A model generated the notes under the pieces. The model was not told where the DNA came from and made no database searches. It worked only from the letters and a program-made list of their open reading frames with translations. Position numbers and translations under genes: made by a program. Source: CAVWSM01 sp963757805 (lineage in GTDB: Bacteria; Actinomycetota; Actinomycetes; Jiangellales; Jiangellaceae). Taken from it: a stretch of DNA of 64,000 nt. The stretch spans positions 124,001 to 188,000 of the forward strand of contig CAVWSM010000006.1 of NCBI GenBank assembly GCA_963757805.1. The letters are read 5' to 3'. Of the stretch, positions 59,462-64,000 are shown piece by piece (the stretch's first letter is position 1; each line of letters starts with the position of its first letter).

Positions 59462-59496
59462 CTCGAGGGGAAGTACGCGTGAATCGTGACGTCCAT
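59452..59496 (-). CDS. Leader peptide derived from a VOC protein N-terminus
   Basis: ATG 59496 opens 14 codons (MDVTIHAYFPSRCP) ending in TAA at 59452-59454. The first six residues parallel the VOC protein at 57465 (MDITIH) at both protein and DNA level, and the spacing from its -10 (8 nt) is identical. It looks like the remnant of a lost VOC gene whose place the MFS gene has taken, the stop overlapping the MFS ATG. Whether the peptide is made is untested. Confidence 0.55.
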   Translation of the reverse strand: MDVTIHAYFPSRCP

Positions 59497-59503
59497 GGCT
59501 TGC

Positions 59504-59545
59504 AAGCTATGTTCGGCCCGGCGACCAGTGCTTCTCGATTCCTGA
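59504..59545 (-). promoter_or_regulatory. MFS promoter with 16-bp operator, copy 4
   Basis: Operator TCAGGAATCGAGAAGC at 59545-59530, 20-nt gap, TAGCTT (-10) at 59509-59504, then the leader-peptide ATG at 59496. Confidence 0.7.
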
Positions 59546-59549
59546 CCAG

Positions 59550-59591
59550 TCAGGAATCGAGAAGCATCGGCGCCCGAGCCGCTCCTAGCGT
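59550..59591 (+). promoter_or_regulatory. MMPL promoter with 16-bp operator, copy 3
   Basis: Operator TCAGGAATCGAGAAGC at 59550-59565, 20-nt gap, TAGCGT (-10) at 59586-59591, AGAGAGG ribosome-binding site at about 59612-59619 and ATG at 59628. It faces away from copy 4, only four bases apart, so the two operators form a perfect palindrome. Confidence 0.72.
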
Positions 59592-59627
59592 GACCGGCAA
59601 GTCCGTGGTCCCAGAGAGGCTCACCTG

Positions 59628-61790
59628 ATGAACCGTCAGATCGCCGGAAAGCTCACCGGCCCCGTCAGCAAGTGGATCGTCGCCGCGGCGGTCGTCGTTC
59701 TCGTGTTCCTGCTCGCTCCGCTGAGCTCCAAGCTCGTCGACGTGCAGAACAACGAGGCGTCGTCATGGCTCCCTGCCTCCGCCGAGGCGACGAAGGTGCT
59801 CGACGAACTGTCCGAGACCGTCGACCCCAACGACATCCCGACACTCCTCGTCTACCACCGCGACGGCGGCCTGACCGAGGCCGACCTGGCGGCGATGGAC
59901 GAGCAGGCGGCCGAGATCGCATCCGACGTCGACGGCGTCACCGACGAGGACGCCGACGGCTCCCCGGACGTGCTCTCGCCGAGCGGTGCCGAGCAGCTGA
60001 AGCTTCCGCAGCAACTGTTGTCCGAGGACGGAGAGGCCGCCTACCTCTACCTGGTCCTCAACTTCGGCGACGAGGGCTGGACCGACGTCCCCGAGGCTGC
60101 CGACGAGATCCGCGACATCGCCGGAGTGGAGGGCGTCTCGGTGCACCTTGCCGGTTTCGGCGGCCAGGCCGCCGACGCGGCCGAGTCGTTCGAGGGCATC
60201 GACACCAACCTGATCCTCGCCACTGTCGCTGTGGTCGTGGTCATTCTGCTGCTCACCTACCGCAGCCCGGTGCTGTGGATCCTGCCCGTACTCTGCGCGG
60301 CCTTCGCCAACTTCATCGCGACGGGCATCATCTACCTGCTCGCGCGGTACGCCGACCTCACCGTGAACGGTCAGAGCCAGGCCATCCTCAGCATTCTCGT
60401 GATCGGTGCCGGCACCGACTATGCACTGCTGCTCGTTGCCCGCTACCGCGAGGAGCTGCGCCGCCATGAAGACCGGCACGAGGCGATGGCGTTCGCACTG
60501 CACCGGGCAGCCCCGGCGATCCTCGCCAGCGCCGCGACCGTGTGCATCGGCATGCTCTGCCTGGTCGTCGCCGACCTGAACTCCACGGCCGGCCTCGGTC
60601 CGGTCATCGCGGTCGGCATCGCGGCCACCTTCTTCGTGATGGTGACCCTGCTGCCCGCCCTGCTGGTCATCTGCGGCCGCTGGATCTTCTGGCCCGCTCG
60701 GCCCGCGTTCGGCTCGCAAGAGCCGACGAGCACCGGCGTGTGGGCGAAGGTGGGCAACGCGATCGCGCCGCGTCCGCGGACCGTCTGGGTCGTCACCACG
60801 GGCATCCTGCTGGTCGCCTGCCTCGGTCTGTTTCGGCTCGACACCGGCGGCCTCTCGACCGAGGAGACCTACACCAAGGAATTCGACTCCGTCACGGGCC
60901 AGAAAGTCCTTGTCGAGCACGGTCTCCAGGACGCGTCCAACACGATTCAGGTCGTTGCCGACGAGGACCAGATCGACGCCGCGCGTGACGCGGTCGCCGG
61001 GGTCGAGGGAGTCGGTGAGCCGGAGTCAGCCACGCCGATCGGTGACGGGCGCGCCTACTTCGAGGCGACCATCGCCGCGGACATCTCCTCGCAGAACGCC
61101 TTCGACATCGTCGAGGGCGCGCGCGATGCGGTGCACGACGTCGACGGCGCGAACGCGATCGTCGGTGGCGGGTCGGCGTTCTATCTCGACACCAAGATCG
61201 CGTCCAGCCGGGACAACCTCGTGATCATCCCGCTGGTCCTGCTCGTGGTGTTCCTGATCCTGCTGGCCCTTCTCCGCGCGGTGCTGGCCCCGGTCCTGCT
61301 GATCGCGACCGTGGTCCTCTCCTTCGGCGCAGCCCTGGGCATCTCGGCGCTGCTGTTCGAGTACGTCTTCGGCTTCGCCGGATCCGACCCCGGCTTTCCT
61401 TTGTTCGCCTTCGTGTTCCTCGTGGCGCTGGGCATCGACTACAACATCTTCTTGATGACTCGGGTCCGGGAGGAGACCGTCAACCACGGCACTCGGAAGG
61501 GCTCGCTGATCGCACTGTCGTCGACCGGCGGCGTGATCACCTCCGCCGGCCTCGTACTCGCGGCGACGTTCCTCGTCCTCGGCTCGCTGCCGCTGGTGTT
61601 CCTCGCCGAGCTCGGCGTCGCGGTCGCACTCGGCGTCCTGCTCGACACCATGATCGTCCGGTCGGTGCTGGTCACCGCGCTCAACCTCGATCTGGGTGGA
61701 AAGATCTGGTGGCCGAGCAAGCTCGACCGCGGCACGACCCCGCAGCGGCCGGGTGAGCCCGACCAGGAGCGGGTCCGCGAACACGTCTGA
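59628..61790 (+). CDS. MMPL-family transporter (second copy)
   Basis: A 720-residue RND-type exporter of the MMPL family with the same layout as the gene at 51029-53149: helix 1 (KWIVAAAVVVLVFLLAPLSS), an acidic extracellular domain, GAGTDYALLLVARYREELRR, and in the second half FVFLVALGIDYNIFLMTRVR. The two copies share most helices and differ in the extracellular loops (here rich in Asp/Glu: DGVTDEDADGSPD). Its promoter contains the AraC-associated operator, so it probably belongs to the inducible set with the VOC and MFS genes. Confidence 0.92.
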   Translation: MNRQIAGKLTGPVSKWIVAAAVVVLVFLLAPLSSKLVDVQNNEASSWLPASAEATKVLDELSETVDPNDIPTLLVYHRDGGLTEADLAAMDEQAAEIASDVDGVTDEDADGSPDVLSPSGAEQLKLPQQLLSEDGEAAYLYLVLNFGDEGWTDVPEAADEIRDIAGVEGVSVHLAGFGGQAADAAESFEGIDTNLILATVAVVVVILLLTYRSPVLWILPVLCAAFANFIATGIIYLLARYADLTVNGQSQAILSILVIGAGTDYALLLVARYREELRRHEDRHEAMAFALHRAAPAILASAATVCIGMLCLVVADLNSTAGLGPVIAVGIAATFFVMVTLLPALLVICGRWIFWPARPAFGSQEPTSTGVWAKVGNAIAPRPRTVWVVTTGILLVACLGLFRLDTGGLSTEETYTKEFDSVTGQKVLVEHGLQDASNTIQVVADEDQIDAARDAVAGVEGVGEPESATPIGDGRAYFEATIAADISSQNAFDIVEGARDAVHDVDGANAIVGGGSAFYLDTKIASSRDNLVIIPLVLLVVFLILLALLRAVLAPVLLIATVVLSFGAALGISALLFEYVFGFAGSDPGFPLFAFVFLVALGIDYNIFLMTRVREETVNHGTRKGSLIALSSTGGVITSAGLVLAATFLVLGSLPLVFLAELGVAVALGVLLDTMIVRSVLVTALNLDLGGKIWWPSKLDRGTTPQRPGEPDQERVREHV

Positions 61791-61818
61791 TCGCACGGTC
61801 CTACGCGTACACGTCTCG

Positions 61819-62199
61819 TTACCTGTCGACCTGCGCGGCGCGCAATGCCTCTGCAGTCGTCTCGTCCGCCGGGAAGAACAGCTCCAACGCCAGCTCGGAC
61901 ATGGTGACGTCCATCGGTGTCTCGAACATCGCGACGGTGCTGACGAACGACAACTCGAGGTCGCCATGACGAATGCGCAACGGCACGACGATGTCGCCGG
62001 GTCCGGGCATGCCGAGGTCCGCCACTGGCAGGTCGCAGTACACCACGAGCTCGTCATACGGGTCGCTCACTGCAGGATCACCGCTCATCAGCACCTGGCC
62101 GCGCAGGCGGCGCAGCAGGTGGCCCCGCCACTCCCCCAGGTTAATGATCTTGGGAGTGAGGCCGAGGGGATGCAGTTCCTTCCTGTCGTGGTGAGCAAC
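61819..62199 (-). pseudogene. C-terminal remnant of a XRE-type helix-turn-helix regulator
   Basis: About 125 residues (LHPLGLTPKIINLGEWRGHL, LRRLRGQVLMSGDPAVSDPY, DIVVPLRIRHGDLELSFVST, TMSELALELFFPADETTAEA) match the C-terminal ligand-domain part of actinobacterial XRE-family regulators with a MmyB-like region. The helix-turn-helix and upstream sequence are missing; the frame beyond 62199 no longer fits. It lies tail-to-tail with MMPL, 28 bp apart. Confidence 0.65.
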
Positions 62200-62590
62200 G
62201 CGTTCACCATCGGCGCCACCGCGCGTCCCGTCGATTACCTCGCAGGTAACGGCCGCCCGGAGGTTGTGAGCGACACGTAAGGCCCGTGGGACTGTCCGAG
62301 GTCGCTCGTCGGGAGAAACATCGCGTGTTAGACGTGCGCGAGTCCAGCGGAAATCGCCCTCAAACGCACGCTGAGCGCGCGAGGTCAGCCGGATCACTGG
62401 GGTAGCGCGACGATGCGGGCCGGTGATTGCCTCGGGAGGACGTTCCACTGCGGTCAACTTCGTGCCCTCAGTGGAACAGGCTGCGGAGCGATACCTCGTG
62501 TGGCGGGTGTTCACCCGGAGGGCAACTTTGTAGCCCTGAGCACACCCACAGCGGGACCCCTATTGCTCGTCACCAGGGGCAGTCACGCAC
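62200..62590. other. Region without a convincing gene
   Basis: Between the XRE remnant and gntR. Possible decayed remains of the XRE gene in part; no RNA, repeat or operator that I can support. Confidence 0.4.
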
Positions 62591-63271
62591 TCACCCGCGC
62601 CGCTGGATCGTCTCGTCCAGGAAGAAGGTCGCCTCTCGGCCCGCTCGGTCCGCGTCCTGTGCGCGGATTGCGTCCACCAGCCCGCGGTGGTCGACGTACT
62701 CGGCGTCGAGTCGCTCGTCCAGGTCGCGCGCCAACGCATCCCGCACGGCCGAGCCGAGGTCGTCGTAGAGGTCGTCGAGCAGCGCGTTGTGGGCGGCGCT
62801 GACGACCAGCGTGTGGAAGACCGCGTCGGCTTCGACGAAAGCAGCGACGTCGCCGCTGCTCCAGGCTGCATCACGGACATCCAGGGCCTCGTCCAACTCC
62901 GTGAGATCCGCAGCCGTACGCCGCATCGCCGCGAGGCGGGCAGCCTGGTGCTCGAGCCCGCGACGCACCTCGAACACCTCCCGCACGCCAGCCGCCGCCA
63001 CCCGCCGGGACACGGCGCCAGACATCTCACTGGCGGCTCGAACGTATGTCCCGCTCCCCTGCCGGCTGTCGAGCAGGCCGGCATGCGCCAGCGCTCGAAC
63101 CGCCTCGCGCACCGTGTTGCGTCCGACGCCCAGCGCAGCGACCAGCTCGGGCTCGGTCGGGATCTTCTCCCCCACCCCCCACTCCCCCGACGTGATCTTG
63201 GTCCGCAGCTGGGTGATCACCTGGTCGACCAGCGCCGAGCGCCGGGTGGGCTGCAGCGGCTGGGTCGTCAT
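62591..63271 (-). CDS. FadR/GntR-family transcriptional regulator
   Basis: A 226-residue repressor: winged helix near the N-terminus (TKITSGEWGVGEKIPTEPEL, VAALGVGRNTVREAVRALAH) and a FadR-type (FCD) effector domain (VREVFEVRRGLEHQAARLAA, FVEADAVFHTLVVSAAHNAL, AEYVDHRGLVDAIRAQDADR). The His residues of the effector domain suggest a metal-bound carboxylate ligand. It diverges from the MFS gene at 63391, its probable target; AT-rich DNA (TAGAATCAAATTCATC) between them likely includes both promoters. Confidence 0.92.
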   Translation of the reverse strand: MTTQPLQPTRRSALVDQVITQLRTKITSGEWGVGEKIPTEPELVAALGVGRNTVREAVRALAHAGLLDSRQGSGTYVRAASEMSGAVSRRVAAAGVREVFEVRRGLEHQAARLAAMRRTAADLTELDEALDVRDAAWSSGDVAAFVEADAVFHTLVVSAAHNALLDDLYDDLGSAVRDALARDLDERLDAEYVDHRGLVDAIRAQDADRAGREATFFLDETIQRRG

Positions 63272-63390
63272 TGACCCTCGACCTCCCCTTCGTCTCGCGC
63301 GTACACTAGAATCAAATTCATCCTATGACCGGCTGACTTGCGACACAAGGCCGTCGACTGACTTGCGAGGCAGGTTTGACCACGACATCG

Positions 63391-64000
63391 ATGCCGCCCG
63401 TCGGCGTCCGCACCAGGACCGCGACCGCTCTGGTGTTGGTGGCCGTGCTCCTCGCCTCGCTCAACCTACGCACGGCGGTCATCAGCGCGGGCGCCCTGCT
63501 CGACGAGCTCCGCGATGCGCTGCCGCTGAGCGGTGCGGAGTCCGGACTGCTCACCACCCTGCCCGTGCTCTGCTTCGCGGCATTCGGCTCATTGACCCCC
63601 ATGCTTGCCCGCCGTTTCGGCGAGTCGGCCGTGCTCGCCGGCTCTCTGGCCGCTGTCGTCGTCGGCATCCTGTCTCGCGTGCTGGTCAGCAGCCCGGTGC
63701 CGTTTCTCGTGGGCAGCACGATCGCCCTGGCGGGCGCCGCAGTCGGCAACGTCCTCATCCCGGCCGTGGTCAAGCACCACTTCCCTGACCGCATCGGGCC
63801 GATGACGGCGCTCTACACGACGGCCCTGGCGCTCGGCGCGACGGCGGCGGCGGCATTCACGGTGCCCGTGGACGACCTGGCCGGAGGCAGCTGGCGGGCC
63901 GGTCTCGGGGTGTGGGCGGCCTTCGCGGCCATTGCTCTCGTCCCGTGGCTCCTGCTGCTGCGCCGCCCAGCCGCTTCCGTCGAGGGCCACGACGACGTCC
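63391..64000 (+). CDS. MFS transporter, CynX/NimT type (3' end outside window)
   Basis: The first 203 residues of a major facilitator protein: TATALVLVAVLLASLNLRTA, LPLSGAESGLLTTLPVLCFA, PMLARRFGESAVLAGSLAAV, GNVLIPAVVKHHFPDRIGPM. The block LNLRTAV and the following helices match the CynX/NimT (cyanate/2-nitroimidazole) subfamily. ATG 63391 is preferred over TTG 63376; no strong ribosome-binding site decides. It is likely regulated by the divergent GntR protein. Confidence 0.88.
   Translation, partial: MPPVGVRTRTATALVLVAVLLASLNLRTAVISAGALLDELRDALPLSGAESGLLTTLPVLCFAAFGSLTPMLARRFGESAVLAGSLAAVVVGILSRVLVSSPVPFLVGSTIALAGAAVGNVLIPAVVKHHFPDRIGPMTALYTTALALGATAAAAFTVPVDDLAGGSWRAGLGVWAAFAAIALVPWLLLLRRPAASVEGHDDV

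Overview
The window is about 64 kb of high-GC DNA from the chromosome of an actinomycete. It carries no plasmid, phage, insertion-sequence or CRISPR features that I can see. Three blocks point to Actinomycetota: (i) ald-xerD-parA-scpA-scpB-rluB-tyrA-cmk-plsC-der; (ii) pgsA-DUF881-sbp-DUF881-garA-merR-bifunctional nuclease-merR-gcvP, the same order as around M. tuberculosis Rv1822-Rv1832 but without gcvH; (iii) an rpf-type LysM transglycosylase behind a c-di-AMP riboswitch. GTG starts are common and many genes overlap by 4 bp. I would not name a genus; Propionibacteriales or a relative would fit.

Layout. 1-12 kb is accessory: a cut LuxR-family regulator, a Ser/Thr kinase that ends abruptly inside an SDR remnant, a Na/Ca exchanger, a YugP-type metallopeptidase, an AI-2E-type permease, a membrane alpha/beta hydrolase, an aldo/keto reductase, an AlkA-like glycosylase and a DUF4331/TPR pair. 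12-17.3 kb holds NAD kinase, an ECF sigma factor/DGPF pair, a RibD-like reductase and a two-component system. 17.4-27 kb is the chromosome-maintenance operon, ending at a tRNA-Pro(GGG). 27-37 kb is the pgsA/garA/gcvP block, with a glycine riboswitch before gcvP. 37-50 kb is mixed: PadR/HAAS module, DUF222-HNH gene, TldE/TldD, quinone oxidoreductase, a VWA lipid-anchored or membrane protein, an HTTM pair and a lipoprotein. 51-62 kb looks like a drug or xenobiotic response block: two MMPL exporters flank a UvrA-like ABC protein, a DUF1801 protein, a glyoxalase-fold (VOC) protein, an AraC regulator and an MFS exporter. The window ends in a GntR regulator and a CynX/NimT-type MFS gene that runs off the edge.

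The most interesting observation is a small regulon that can be read directly from the DNA. The 16-bp element TCAGGAATCGAGAAGC (one copy has one change) occurs four times between 57.4 and 59.6 kb. Each time it sits exactly 20 nt upstream of a -10-like hexamer, and these lie in front of the VOC gene, the AraC gene region, the MFS gene and the second MMPL gene. Two copies form a 36-bp palindromic divergent control region. The MFS transcript appears to begin with a 14-codon leader peptide that is a remnant of a VOC protein N-terminus, its stop codon overlapping an MFS start codon.

A caution on quality: at least ten genes, including essential ones (scpB, pgsA) and large ones (gcvP, the UvrA-like gene), are interrupted by apparent one-base or few-base shifts, mostly extra bases in G/C runs. 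This looks like uncorrected long-read or draft-assembly error rather than decay. Separately, two abrupt chimeric junctions (near 1950 and 37380) look like deletions or misassembly. I give such genes as single loci with the shifts noted.
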